DNA of 64,000 bases from Natronospira bacteriovora (GTDB lineage Bacteria; Pseudomonadota; Gammaproteobacteria; Natronospirales; Natronospiraceae): positions 62,001-126,000 of the forward strand of contig NZ_JAVDDT010000001.1 in NCBI RefSeq assembly GCF_030848495.1. Reading direction: 5' to 3'. Each line of letters begins with the position of its first letter. The first letter of the stretch is position 1. Both the position numbers and the translations under genes were made by a program. The notes under the pieces are model-generated. The model did no database searches. It saw only the letters and a program-made list of their open reading frames with translations, and was not told the DNA's origin. Of this stretch, positions 43,368 to 52,128 are shown in pieces.

Positions 43368-43384
43368 TTGAACGCTCGTTTGAA
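43368..43384 (+). promoter_or_regulatory. Candidate fatty-acid regulator operator before fadD
   Basis: TTGAACGCTCGTTTGAA, 16 bp before the fadD ATG, is an imperfect palindrome around AACG-CT-CGTT. It resembles sites of TetR-type fatty-acid repressors (PsrA class, C/GAAAC...GTTTG/C). The match is partial and no regulator gene is present in this window, so this is tentative. Confidence 0.3.
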
Positions 43385-43399
43385 TAAGGGGAAAAACAC

Positions 43400-45145
43400 A
43401 TGAGCGACTGCCAGGCCTACGACAGCGAGCCCTGGTCGGACCAGTACGAGCAGCCGGTTGATCCGGCCGAAGTGGTTCCCGGCTACGACAATCTGCCCAC
43501 CCTGATCCGCGAGGCCTCAAGGGCCTGGCCCGACAACATCGCCTTCACCACCTGCATGGCCAACGGCATGAACGGCTCACTGACCTTCGCTGAAGTGGAA
43601 GAGATGTCAGACGCCTTCGCCGCCTACCTGCGCGAGGAACTGGGCCTTGAGCCGGGTGCCCGGGTGGCCGTGCAGATGCCCAACTGCCTGGCCTTCCCGG
43701 TGACGGCCTTCGGCGTTCTCAAGGCCGGCTGTGTCCTGGTCAACACCAACCCGCTCTATACCGGGCCGGAAATGCGTCATCAATTCAATGATGCCGGCGC
43801 CGAGGTGGTGGTAATTCTTGACATGTTCATGGACAAGCTGGAATCGGTCATTGAGGACACCCGGATCAGGCACATCGTGGTGGCCAGTGTCGCCCAGTGG
43901 TTCCCGACCCTGGTGCGCGGCATCATGAAGGGCGTGTTGCGCTGGTGGAACCGGGTCATTCCCGACCATGAGCTGCCGGCCACCCCCATCAACCGGGCAC
44001 TGGAGGCAGGTCGTCGGCACATTCGCGAAAAATCCATCGATGTTGCCGACTACAGCCGTCACCTTGGTGTTGATGATGGCGCCGTGCTGCAATACACCGG
44101 CGGCACCACCGGGGTGAGCAAGGGCGCGCTGCTCAGCCACGGCAACCTTCTGGTCAACATGCGCCAGCTCGACCAGATTTCCCGTGGTTACGTGGAAACC
44201 GGCAAGGACTGCGTGGTGACAGCGCTGCCGATGTATCACATCTTTGCCTTTACAGTGAATCTGCTGCTGTTCTATCACCATGGCGGTCGCAATGTACTGG
44301 TACCCAGCCCACGCCCCATCCAGAACTGCCAGCGAGCCATCGAGAACTATCCGGTGAACTGGATTACCGGCGTGAACACCCTCTACAACGCCCTGCTCAA
44401 CGAAGAATGGTTCAATGTCTACCCGCCCAAAACCATGAAGGTGGCCCTGGCGGGCGGGACTGCACTGCACCAGTCCGTCGCCGACCGCTGGCAGAAGGTG
44501 GTGGGCTGTCCGATTGTCGAGGGCTATGGGCTGACCGAAAGTTCGCCCCTGCTCTGTTTCAACCCCATCAGCAAGGCGCGCAAGGACAGTATCGGCATTC
44601 CTGCCCCCGGCACACGGGTACGCCTGGTCGATGAAAGTGGCGAGTGCGTTGCCCCGGGTGAGCCGGGTGAATTGATTGCACACGGACCCCAGATCATGAC
44701 CGGTTACTGGAACCGCCCGGAAGAAACGGAGAAGACTCTGAAGGATGGCTGGCTCTACACCGGGGATGTGGCGGTCATGGACGAGGACGGCTTTTTCCGC
44801 ATCGTTGACCGCAAGAAGGACATGATTCTGGTCAGCGGATTCAACGTCTACCCCAATGAGGTGGAGGATTGCCTCGCCCGCCTGGACAAGGTACATGAAT
44901 CCGCCGTCATCGGTGTGGATGACGAGAAATCCGGTGAAGTGGTATGGGCCTTTGTCGTCAAGCGCGATGACAGCCTCAACGAAGCCGAACTGGAAGCCCA
45001 CTGCAAGGCCGAACTGGCGGCCTACAAGCGGCCGAAGAAGTTCATCTTCCGAGAGGAACTGCCCAAGACCCCCGTGGGCAAAGTGCTGCGCAAGGAGCTG
45101 CGCGCCGAAGTCCAGGCTGGCAATAGCCAGTCTACCGCCGCCTGA
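43400..45145 (+). CDS. fadD: Long-chain fatty acid-CoA ligase FadD
   Basis: Adenylate-forming enzyme activating fatty acids to acyl-CoA. The P-loop-like AMP motif is LQYTGGTTGVSKGALLSHGN. EGYGLTESSPLLCFNP (A5) and GWLYTGDVAVMDEDGFFRIV (A7/A8) are family signatures. DRKKDMILVSGFNVYPNEVE matches the FadD signature, and the catalytic Lys lies near KTPVGKVLRKELR. Length is 581 aa (E. coli 561). The N-terminus (DNLPTLIREASRAWPDNIAF) fits proteobacterial FadD. The BASS transporter follows 15 bp downstream. Confidence 0.95.
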   Translation: MSDCQAYDSEPWSDQYEQPVDPAEVVPGYDNLPTLIREASRAWPDNIAFTTCMANGMNGSLTFAEVEEMSDAFAAYLREELGLEPGARVAVQMPNCLAFPVTAFGVLKAGCVLVNTNPLYTGPEMRHQFNDAGAEVVVILDMFMDKLESVIEDTRIRHIVVASVAQWFPTLVRGIMKGVLRWWNRVIPDHELPATPINRALEAGRRHIREKSIDVADYSRHLGVDDGAVLQYTGGTTGVSKGALLSHGNLLVNMRQLDQISRGYVETGKDCVVTALPMYHIFAFTVNLLLFYHHGGRNVLVPSPRPIQNCQRAIENYPVNWITGVNTLYNALLNEEWFNVYPPKTMKVALAGGTALHQSVADRWQKVVGCPIVEGYGLTESSPLLCFNPISKARKDSIGIPAPGTRVRLVDESGECVAPGEPGELIAHGPQIMTGYWNRPEETEKTLKDGWLYTGDVAVMDEDGFFRIVDRKKDMILVSGFNVYPNEVEDCLARLDKVHESAVIGVDDEKSGEVVWAFVVKRDDSLNEAELEAHCKAELAAYKRPKKFIFREELPKTPVGKVLRKELRAEVQAGNSQSTAA

Positions 45146-45160
45146 TCTGGAGACGCTGAC

Positions 45161-46060
45161 ATGCTGACACCACTCGAAGAACAACTCCTGGCGATCATGA
45201 TGATCGTGATCATGCTCGGGATGGGCGCATCACTGACGTTCAAGGATTTCCGCATTGCCCTTCGCCATCCCCAGGCCATCGGCATCGGCTTTGCCTCTCA
45301 ATACCTGTTCATGCCGCTAATCGCCTTCCTGCTGGCCAAGACCTTCAACCTCAGCGGCCCCCAGACCATTGGTCTCATCCTCATGGGCTGCGTGCCGGGC
45401 GGGACAACATCCAACATCTTCGCCTATTTTTCAAAGAGCATGCTGAGCCTGAGCATCCTCATGACCATCTGCTCCACCATTGCGGCCTTCATCATGGTGC
45501 CGATTGTCATGGAAGTGTACACACGGGGCGTGGAAGACGCGCTGCGGATCCCACCCGGGAACATCGCCAGCATTCTCTTCGTGCTTCTCATTCCCACGCT
45601 CATCGGCATGTGGGCACGAAAGAAGAACGCCAACTTCGGGGCAGTGACCGAACTGGTCGGAGGCGTGCTTGGTGTAGTGGTGATTCTGTTCCTGCTGGTG
45701 ACCTGGATCCCGCGCAACTGGGATCTACTCATGGAAACCAGCTTCGCCGTCTACGGATCGGCCATCTTTCTCGGCCTTTGCGGCTTCCTCATTGGATACT
45801 GGTTCAGCCGCGGCTTCCGGCTGGACAAACGGAAATCCCGCACCGTATCACTGGAAACCGGGATCCAGAACGGCCCTCTCGCCATCCTGATCGTGGTACT
45901 GACCTTTGACGGCGTGATTCAGCAGGAAATCATGCTGATTCCGGTAATGTACTCTCTGTTCATCGTGATCAATTCCACGATCATCACCTTCTTCTATCGG
46001 GCCCGCAGCCTCCGGGAGGAACTGTCACGGGACCAGGCGAAGGTTGAGCCGGCCAAATAA
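45161..46060 (+). CDS. Bile acid:sodium symporter (BASS) family transporter
   Basis: A 299-aa polytopic membrane protein with about nine to ten hydrophobic segments. IVIMLGMGASLTFKDFRIAL is typical of BASS family TM1-2. GCVPGGTTSNIFAYFSKSML carries the conserved G-x-P-G-G-x-x-S-N crossover motif, and ETGIQNGPLAILIV is the second crossover motif. Homologues move organic anions with Na+ (pantoate, pyruvate, bile acids); the substrate here is unknown. The 15-bp spacing from fadD suggests one transcript and perhaps a carboxylate substrate, which is inference. Confidence 0.88.
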   Translation: MLTPLEEQLLAIMMIVIMLGMGASLTFKDFRIALRHPQAIGIGFASQYLFMPLIAFLLAKTFNLSGPQTIGLILMGCVPGGTTSNIFAYFSKSMLSLSILMTICSTIAAFIMVPIVMEVYTRGVEDALRIPPGNIASILFVLLIPTLIGMWARKKNANFGAVTELVGGVLGVVVILFLLVTWIPRNWDLLMETSFAVYGSAIFLGLCGFLIGYWFSRGFRLDKRKSRTVSLETGIQNGPLAILIVVLTFDGVIQQEIMLIPVMYSLFIVINSTIITFFYRARSLREELSRDQAKVEPAK

Positions 46061-46076
46061 GGCCGGACGGGGCCAG

Positions 46077-46143
46077 TCGTTGTCGTTGTCGTTGTCGGCA
46101 TTTCAGATACCTGCAAATGCCGATTACGATTACGACAACGACT
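46077..46143. repeat. 28-bp-arm inverted repeat (TCGTTG/TCGTAATCG-type) between BASS gene and phoU
   Basis: The left arm at 46077-46104 (three GTCGTT units, then GTCGGCATTT) pairs with the right arm at 46116-46143 (AAATGCCGATTACGATTACG then ACAACGAC). 24 of 28 positions are complementary, with an 11-nt loop. It lies between convergent stops, so it can serve as a transcription barrier. The right arm shares GATTACGATTACGA-like sequence with a fragment near 53250, suggesting a dispersed repeat. Confidence 0.7.
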
Positions 46144-46166
46144 ATGAGGGCCGGGGCTGTTGGCAC

Positions 46167-46901
46167 TTACCCTTGCTCACGCGGTGCGCTCTCACCGATC
46201 TCTTTCTCCATCTCCTCAATGGGGGCATGGCGCAGATCCTTCCCCTCCACCAGGTAGATAATGTATTCGCCAATATTCTTGGCGTGGTCCCCAATGCGCT
46301 CAAGCGAGCGCGCCACGAAGCTCATGTCCAGCGTTCGGCGGACGTTGCGCGGGTCTTCCATCATGTAGGTGATGTTCTGGCGCATGATGGCATCGTATTC
46401 AGCATCCACCACCTCGTCTTCCCGGGCCACCTTCAGCGCGACTTCCGGGGCCAGTCGGGCGAAACCATCCAGCGCTTCGCGCACCATGCTCCGCACATGC
46501 CGCCCCAGGTGCTCCACTTCCCGATACGCCTTTGACGGGCGGTCGCTCTCCGCCAGGCGAATGGCAAGCCGTGCGATTCGTTCGGCCTCATCCCCGATTC
46601 GCTCCAGATCGGTAATGGTCTTGACGATGGAAAGCACAAGACGCAGGTCACTGGCAGCCGGCTGCCGGCGGGCCAGGATCAGGTTGCATTCTTCATCGAT
46701 CTCTTTTTCCATGTCATTTATCTGGCGATCTGCCTCGATGACTTCTTCCGCCAGTGTAATGTCGTTCTCCACCAGGGAACGAACCGCATCGCCGATCTGG
46801 CGCTCCACCAGCCCGCCCATGGCCAGCACACGATTCCTCACATCTTCCAGCTCCCGATTGAACTGGCGCGAGATATGCTGATTCAGATTCAGTTTATCCA
46901 T
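46167..46901 (-). CDS. phoU: Phosphate signalling protein PhoU
   Basis: Two PhoU three-helix repeats connecting the Pst transporter with PhoR. It represses the Pho response when phosphate is plentiful. Conserved E/DxxxD motifs are seen, e.g. ITDLERIGDEAERIARLAIR and FVARSLERIGDHAKNIGEYI. Length is 244 aa (E. coli 241). It is the last gene of the pstC-pstA-pstB-phoU run, 25 bp after pstB. Confidence 0.97.
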   Translation of the reverse strand: MDKLNLNQHISRQFNRELEDVRNRVLAMGGLVERQIGDAVRSLVENDITLAEEVIEADRQINDMEKEIDEECNLILARRQPAASDLRLVLSIVKTITDLERIGDEAERIARLAIRLAESDRPSKAYREVEHLGRHVRSMVREALDGFARLAPEVALKVAREDEVVDAEYDAIMRQNITYMMEDPRNVRRTLDMSFVARSLERIGDHAKNIGEYIIYLVEGKDLRHAPIEEMEKEIGESAPREQG

Positions 46902-46926
46902 GACTCACCCCTGCTTGTGCAATCCA

Positions 46927-47781
46927 TCAGCCGTAGCGTCCGGTAATATAATCTTCGGTGGCCTTCTTCTTCGGATTGGTGAAGACGGTCACGGTGTCGT
47001 TGTACTCGATCAACTCACCCATGTAGAGATAGGCTGTATAATCCGATACACGGGCAGCCTGCTGCATGTTATGGGTCACGATAACGATGGTGTATTCATC
47101 CTTGAGCTCGTAAATCAATTCCTCGATCTTGGCCGTGGAAATGGGGTCGAGCGCAGACGCCGGCTCATCAAGCAGAAGCACTTCAGGCTCAATTGCAATG
47201 GCACGAGCAATCACCAACCGCTGCTGCTGACCACCGGATAAGCCGAATGCATTCTCATGCAGACGATCTTTCACCTCGTCCCAGAGTGCGGCACGCCGGA
47301 GCGACTTCTCCACCACCTCATCAAGCGTTCGGCGATTCTTCACCCCCTGTAGCCGCAAGCCATAGGCCACATTCTCATAGATACTCTTGGGAAAGGGGTT
47401 TGGCTTCTGGAAAACCATGCCAACCTGCCGCCTCAGTTCCGGAACATCAATGCCTGGCGCGTAGATATCACGCCCCTCCAGCTCAATCCTGCCCTCGATC
47501 CGGCAGATATCGATCAGGTCATTCATCCGATTCATGCAACGCAGCAAGGTTGACTTGCCACAGCCACTTGGCCCGATGAACGCAGTTACCCGCTTTGCCG
47601 GAATCTTGAGATTGATGCCCTTGAGTACCTGATCCTCGCCATACCAGAGGCGAAGGTCATCCACGTTGATACTGATGGTCTCATCGGAGAGTTTCAGCTT
47701 CCGCCCATCCGGCTGCTTCGCGAAGTGCTTCGGATCCATGGCCCGACCGATCTCCTGATGGTTGGCGTTCTGATTATCCAT
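46927..47781 (-). CDS. pstB: Phosphate ABC transporter ATP-binding protein PstB
   Basis: ATPase of the high-affinity phosphate importer. Walker A is [20 protein letters not shown]; the Q-loop region reads [22 protein letters not shown] signature [16 protein letters not shown]; Walker [15 protein letters not shown]-loop [13 protein letters not shown]. Length is 284 aa (E. coli 257). The extra length is a 30-residue polar N-terminus before [13 protein letters not shown]. Confidence 0.97.
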   Translation of the reverse strand: MDNQNANHQEIGRAMDPKHFAKQPDGRKLKLSDETISINVDDLRLWYGEDQVLKGINLKIPAKRVTAFIGPSGCGKSTLLRCMNRMNDLIDICRIEGRIELEGRDIYAPGIDVPELRRQVGMVFQKPNPFPKSIYENVAYGLRLQGVKNRRTLDEVVEKSLRRAALWDEVKDRLHENAFGLSGGQQQRLVIARAIAIEPEVLLLDEPASALDPISTAKIEELIYELKDEYTIVIVTHNMQQAARVSDYTAYLYMGELIEYNDTVTVFTNPKKKATEDYITGRYG

Positions 47782-47829
47782 GAGGTGTTACCTATAGTGT
47801 CACGTTCATTTCAACGGGTGGAGAGCGAA

Positions 47830-49494
47830 TCAGTCGCTCTCACTCTTGTATTTCTCGCGCAGACGGTTGCGAATCGCTATGGCAGTGAGATTCAGCACGA
47901 TGATAATGGTCACCAGCACCAGCGCCGTCGCGTAGACCAGCGGCCGCGCCGCTTCCACATTGGGGCTCTGAAAACCAACGTCGAAAATGTGGAAGCCGAG
48001 ATGCATGATGCTGCGCTCAAGATGTACATAGGGGAACTGACCGTCCACCGGCAGGTTCGGTGCGAGCTTGACCACACCCACCAGCATCAAGGGCGCCACC
48101 TCTCCGGCAGCGCGTGCTACGGCCAGGATCAGGCCGGTCATCATGGCAGGCGACGCCAGGGGAATAACGGTCCGCCAAAGCGTCTCCGCCTTGGTGGCGC
48201 CCAGCGCCAGGCTGCCCTCCCGCACGGTCTTCGGGATACGGGCAAGGCCTTCTTCCGTCGACACGATGACCACCGGCAACGTCAGCAAGGCAAGCGTCAG
48301 TGACACCCAGATGAGGCCCGGAGTCCCAAAGGTCGGCGAAGGCAGTGCCTCCGGGTAGAATATCCGATCGATATTCCCGCCCATGAAGTAGACGAAAAAA
48401 CCGAGACCAAATACGCCAAACACGATGGAGGGCACACCCGCCAAATTGTTGACTGAAATCCGGATGGCCCGGGTCAGCGGCCCCTGCTTGGCATACTCAC
48501 GCAGATAGATGGCCGCCAGAACACCAAATGGTGTCACGAAAATGGACATGATGAATACCATGACCACGGTACCGAAGATGGCGGGAAAGATGCCCCCCTC
48601 GGTATTGGCCTCGCGGGGATAGTCCGAGAGAAAGCTCCACAAACGGGAGAAATACTCCGCCACCTTGGCCGGAAAGGACATGGCGTTTGGGGCTGTGGCA
48701 CGAACCACGTTGGAAAAGTTGATTTCCACAAGGCGCCCATCCATGGCCTCAAAGATTGCCGATGCTGCTGCCGCCTGTTGACGTTTCAGATTGCGCCGCT
48801 CACGCAGACGCTCATAGTCAATCTCCAGCTGCTGACGCTCGGCGTTGATGACTTCGTAACGCGCCTGTTTCTCTTCTGCGCTCAGGCGCTCATTCATTTC
48901 AACCCGCCTCTGCTCAAGGCGGAGCTGCTCAATGCGATGATTGATCGCACCGACTTCATAACGGTCAATCCTCGATACTTCAGCCATCAGGGAGGCACTG
49001 TGCGCTGCACGCTGCCTCAAGGCTTCCTGCGCTTCCAGGCCCGTCGCCACGGTGACACCTTGTTCCCGAACCTCCCGAACATAGCCAATGAAATCACCCC
49101 ATTCCCGACGCTCGACCTTCACCGCATCACGGGGATATCGCCACTCTCCCATATTGCGGTCAAGGAACCAGTTGAAATCGCGAGTGAAGATGTCCCGATT
49201 ACCGAGCTTGAGCAGATGACGAACCACCAGATCCTGGTCCTCCGGCACATGGAAGCCGGACTCACGCATGACCGCAGCCGTGAGGGTTTCGGATTGACGA
49301 TGCTCACCCAGCAGTCGAATACTCTCGCCCTGCTCATTGATGTAATCGATCTCTGCAATGGCGGACGGCCAGAAATGGCCGAGCCCGCGAACGGCGATAA
49401 GGGCGACCAGGCCGATCACCATGACAAGACTGATCGATACCGCGCCTGCGTTCAGCCAGATCCAGGGAGCACCACTTTCGAACCAGTTTTTCAT
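47830..49494 (-). CDS. pstA: Phosphate ABC transporter permease PstA, long form
   Basis: Inner-membrane permease. TM1 is near residues 17-37. A large insert of about 255 residues follows (about 40-295), ending at a conserved permease domain with GTVVMVFIMSIFVTPFGVLA, then LAGVPSIVFGVFGLGFFVYF and the EAA-type loop REGSLALGATKAETLWRTVI. The insert contains a charged coiled-coil stretch (about residues 150-255). Length is 554 aa against 296 in E. coli; long PstA forms are known in Pseudomonas and Vibrio. ATG 49494 (MKNWFESGAPW) is chosen; a TTG at 49512 is the alternative. Confidence 0.93.
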   Translation of the reverse strand: MKNWFESGAPWIWLNAGAVSISLVMVIGLVALIAVRGLGHFWPSAIAEIDYINEQGESIRLLGEHRQSETLTAAVMRESGFHVPEDQDLVVRHLLKLGNRDIFTRDFNWFLDRNMGEWRYPRDAVKVERREWGDFIGYVREVREQGVTVATGLEAQEALRQRAAHSASLMAEVSRIDRYEVGAINHRIEQLRLEQRRVEMNERLSAEEKQARYEVINAERQQLEIDYERLRERRNLKRQQAAAASAIFEAMDGRLVEINFSNVVRATAPNAMSFPAKVAEYFSRLWSFLSDYPREANTEGGIFPAIFGTVVMVFIMSIFVTPFGVLAAIYLREYAKQGPLTRAIRISVNNLAGVPSIVFGVFGLGFFVYFMGGNIDRIFYPEALPSPTFGTPGLIWVSLTLALLTLPVVIVSTEEGLARIPKTVREGSLALGATKAETLWRTVIPLASPAMMTGLILAVARAAGEVAPLMLVGVVKLAPNLPVDGQFPYVHLERSIMHLGFHIFDVGFQSPNVEAARPLVYATALVLVTIIIVLNLTAIAIRNRLREKYKSESD

Positions 49495-49525
49495 TTCATG
49501 AATCCCGTGCAATCAGCCTAAGGTC

Positions 49526-51832
49526 TTAGAGCGAACTGTATTTCCTGCGCAGCCGCTGCCGGACGATCTCGGCAATGGTGTTCAGGATGAAGGTCGCCAT
49601 GAACAGCACCAGGGCGGCGAGGAAAAGTATCCGGTAATGACTCCCCCCCCGGGCCGCTTCTGACATCTCAACCGCAATGTTGGCGGAAAGGGTGCGCATT
49701 CCCTCGAAAATATTGAAGTTAACGACCGGGCTGTTGCCGGTTGCCATGAGTACGATCATCGTCTCACCCACCGCCCGGCCAAAGCCGATCATGACAGCGG
49801 AAAAGATGCCCGGACTGGCAGTCAGCAGCACCACTCCCACCATGGTCTGCCAGGGAGTGGCACCGAGAGCAAGCGAGCCCTGAGTAAGGTGCTTGGGCAC
49901 ATTGAAGATCGCGTCTTCGGCGATGGAGAAAATGGTAGGAATGACGGCAAAGCCCATGGCAATCCCGACCACCAGGGCATTGCGCTGATCGTACGCAATC
50001 CCCTGGTCGGTAAACCACTGACGCATATCACCGTCAAACAAAGCGATCTCAATCCAGGGGCTTGAATACACGGAGATCCAGCCCACGAAAAGCACCAACG
50101 GAATGAGAATTGCTGCTTCCCAACCGGGCGGCACGCGTTCCCGCCATACTGCCGGGACGACTCGCGTCCACAGGAAGGCGGTCACCAGCATCAGCAATGG
50201 CATCAGAATCAGCACACTGAACACCGCCGGCAAGTGATTCTCCACGAATGGCGCCATCCACAGGCCGGCAAGAAAGCCCAGAATCACGGTGGGTAACGCT
50301 TCCATGATCTCGATGGTGGGTTTGACGTAGCCCCGCATGCGCGGCGTCATGAAGTAGGCACTGTAAATCGCCCCCATGATGGCCAGGGGCATGGCGAACA
50401 GCATGGCGTAGAAGGCGGCCTTGAGGGTGCCGACGGAAAGGGGGACAAAGCTGAATTTCGGCTCGAACTCGTCGGTGGCCGATGACGACTGCCAGACATA
50501 CTCGGGTTTTTCCCGACCTTCGTACCAGACCCGGTTCCACAAGGCGGCGAAGGAGATTTCCGGGTGAGGGTTGTGCAGTCCGGCGTAGGCCAGGCCCTGA
50601 TTCCCGGCCGCGAAAAGCACACCATCATTTCGTGGTGTCATCGCCACACGTGTGATCGGATCGTCTGAGACCTTGCTGACCGACAACGTTCGGGCTGACG
50701 TGGCGTAGTGAACACCCAGATGGCCGCTGTCATCACCCACCAGAAAGCCCTTGCGGCTGTATTCAGGGAAGATATGCGTGATTGCCCCGGGTTGGCGATC
50801 AAATTCGCGAATTCGTGTGAGGCGCCCGATATTGTCCTGATCACGAACCAGAAACCATTGCGTCAGGGAGCCATCGGCACCGCCCACGATGACAGACACG
50901 GTTCCAAGAAGATACTCCATGGCGGTTACACCGCCCTCCACTCCCTCGACGACACTGACTGAATCCCGCCGTTGAGCGTCGGCCGGGCGATGAATGTCGT
51001 AATAATGGAGATTGCCGATCTCATCACCGATGATCAGATTCCGAAGCGTAATATCAACCAGCATTCGGGAGACGTCATAAGGCGGTGTCGGCAACTGATG
51101 AAGGCTGCGGGTTAATTGCATCTCACCGGTCATGAAGTTCCTGCGGCCTTCATAACGGGCATAATGCAGACTCCCGTCCGCCAGCTCGGCGATTATTGCG
51201 AAACCGCGTGCACCTTCCTGAACGGCGATGTTTCGGATGGCAAGTGCCGCCTCGGAAACACGAATCGGCTCTTCCCCGAGGGGATAAGTGATTGATGGGG
51301 TGACCTTGCGCTCGCCGCCCGGATAGCTGATCCCGTACTCATGACGAACAACCAGCGCCCTGCCATCAGAGAGGCCAAAAGCAACCACGCCGGACCGAGG
51401 CTCGGCAGCGGCGAAGCTTGAGATGACCGTGCCCGTGGGGATATCAAGGATGACCGAGTCCAGTACGTCGCCATTGCGAGGGTTGAAGAAAGTCGCAACC
51501 CCATCCCGGGCGAAACGCACGGCCGCCACCTGGTGACGTTCCGAAGCGACATAAAGGGTCTCTGCCTGATCGGAGCCGGGCATCTCAAAGTGCTGTGCCT
51601 GTTCCAACCGAGCGCCCTGAAACAGAGGTACCACTTCACTGAAGAGATAGACGAATATTGTGCCCAGGGCAATGATCACGCCCACGCCGGCTGTGGCGAT
51701 GAGGCCCTTTGCCATGGAATCCTTGATTCGGCGCCAGGTCCGCAAACGCTGCCGGGCTTCCGGACCCGGCAGGCCAGTGGTCTTGGCGCCAGTGTTCCCG
51801 GGGTTCCCGCTCATCTGCTGCTTCTCGCTCAT
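49526..51832 (-). CDS. pstC: Phosphate ABC transporter permease PstC, long form with propeller-like insert
   Basis: Inner-membrane permease, 768 aa (E. coli 319). TM1 is about residues 43-65. A roughly 390-residue insert follows (about 75-460), made of beta-rich repeats each with a G-x-x-D/N-G-x-L-type turn (e.g. AFGLSDGRALVVRH, IIAELADGSLHYARY, VIVGGADGSLTQWF), which suggests a WD40/YVTN-like propeller. The permease core then shows FYAMLFAMPLAIMGAIYSAY, MEALPTVILGFLAGLW and LTQGSLALGATPWQTMVGVV (EAA loop). It is first in the operon and preceded by two Pho boxes. Confidence 0.93.
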   Translation of the reverse strand: MSEKQQMSGNPGNTGAKTTGLPGPEARQRLRTWRRIKDSMAKGLIATAGVGVIIALGTIFVYLFSEVVPLFQGARLEQAQHFEMPGSDQAETLYVASERHQVAAVRFARDGVATFFNPRNGDVLDSVILDIPTGTVISSFAAAEPRSGVVAFGLSDGRALVVRHEYGISYPGGERKVTPSITYPLGEEPIRVSEAALAIRNIAVQEGARGFAIIAELADGSLHYARYEGRRNFMTGEMQLTRSLHQLPTPPYDVSRMLVDITLRNLIIGDEIGNLHYYDIHRPADAQRRDSVSVVEGVEGGVTAMEYLLGTVSVIVGGADGSLTQWFLVRDQDNIGRLTRIREFDRQPGAITHIFPEYSRKGFLVGDDSGHLGVHYATSARTLSVSKVSDDPITRVAMTPRNDGVLFAAGNQGLAYAGLHNPHPEISFAALWNRVWYEGREKPEYVWQSSSATDEFEPKFSFVPLSVGTLKAAFYAMLFAMPLAIMGAIYSAYFMTPRMRGYVKPTIEIMEALPTVILGFLAGLWMAPFVENHLPAVFSVLILMPLLMLVTAFLWTRVVPAVWRERVPPGWEAAILIPLVLFVGWISVYSSPWIEIALFDGDMRQWFTDQGIAYDQRNALVVGIAMGFAVIPTIFSIAEDAIFNVPKHLTQGSLALGATPWQTMVGVVLLTASPGIFSAVMIGFGRAVGETMIVLMATGNSPVVNFNIFEGMRTLSANIAVEMSEAARGGSHYRILFLAALVLFMATFILNTIAEIVRQRLRRKYSSL

Positions 51833-51876
51833 TGTGCTCCTACCCAGCCCGGACAGTTGGAGAATGGACGCTGCGC

Positions 51877-51910
51877 ATGCTACGGCGCTTGTGTGACAGG
51901 ATTATGACAA
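51877..51910 (-). promoter_or_regulatory. Pho box and -10 of the pstC operon
   Basis: On the minus strand TTGTCAT-AATC-CTGTCAC (51910-51893) matches the PhoB 7-4-7 direct-repeat consensus (CTGTCAT). Exactly 10 bp later TAGCAT (51882-51877) is placed as -10, as in PhoB-activated promoters where the box replaces the -35. Confidence 0.8.
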
Positions 51911-51945
51911 TGACAAAGTCTTGGAGCGGAGGTCGAAACAGAAAG

Positions 51946-51963
51946 ATGACAGTCTTGTGACGG
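51946..51963 (-). promoter_or_regulatory. Second, upstream Pho box of pstC
   Basis: CCGTCAC-AAGA-CTGTCAT on the minus strand is another 7-4-7 PhoB-type direct repeat, 35 bp upstream of the promoter-proximal box. Tandem boxes are typical of strongly PhoB-activated genes. Confidence 0.7.
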
Positions 51964-52074
51964 TTACTCCCATCACCACCACAGAAAACGGTTCTTCGTG
52001 CAAAAGCGGCGAGCCCGTGAGGTTATGGGGCGTCGGACCGGCAAAGGGTTTCCCCCGCTTTTCCGCGAAGAATC

Positions 52075-52102
52075 AAAAAACGCCCGACCTGGCGGCCGGG
52101 CG
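52075..52102 (-). terminator. Intrinsic terminator of pstS
   Basis: On the minus strand, 26 bp after the pstS stop, the stem CGCCCGGCC/GGTCGGGCG (one mismatch, 4-nt loop) is followed directly by six T. This separates pstS from the downstream pstC-pstA-pstB-phoU operon, consistent with a separate pstC promoter. Confidence 0.85.
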
Positions 52103-52128
52103 TTTCTCGCAGGGAAATACAGCAATAA

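Noticed and set aside
46077-46143. Short tandem repeats that might be a CRISPR or VNTR array
   Set aside because: The unit is only 6 bp, there are no spacers, and the structure is a simple palindrome.
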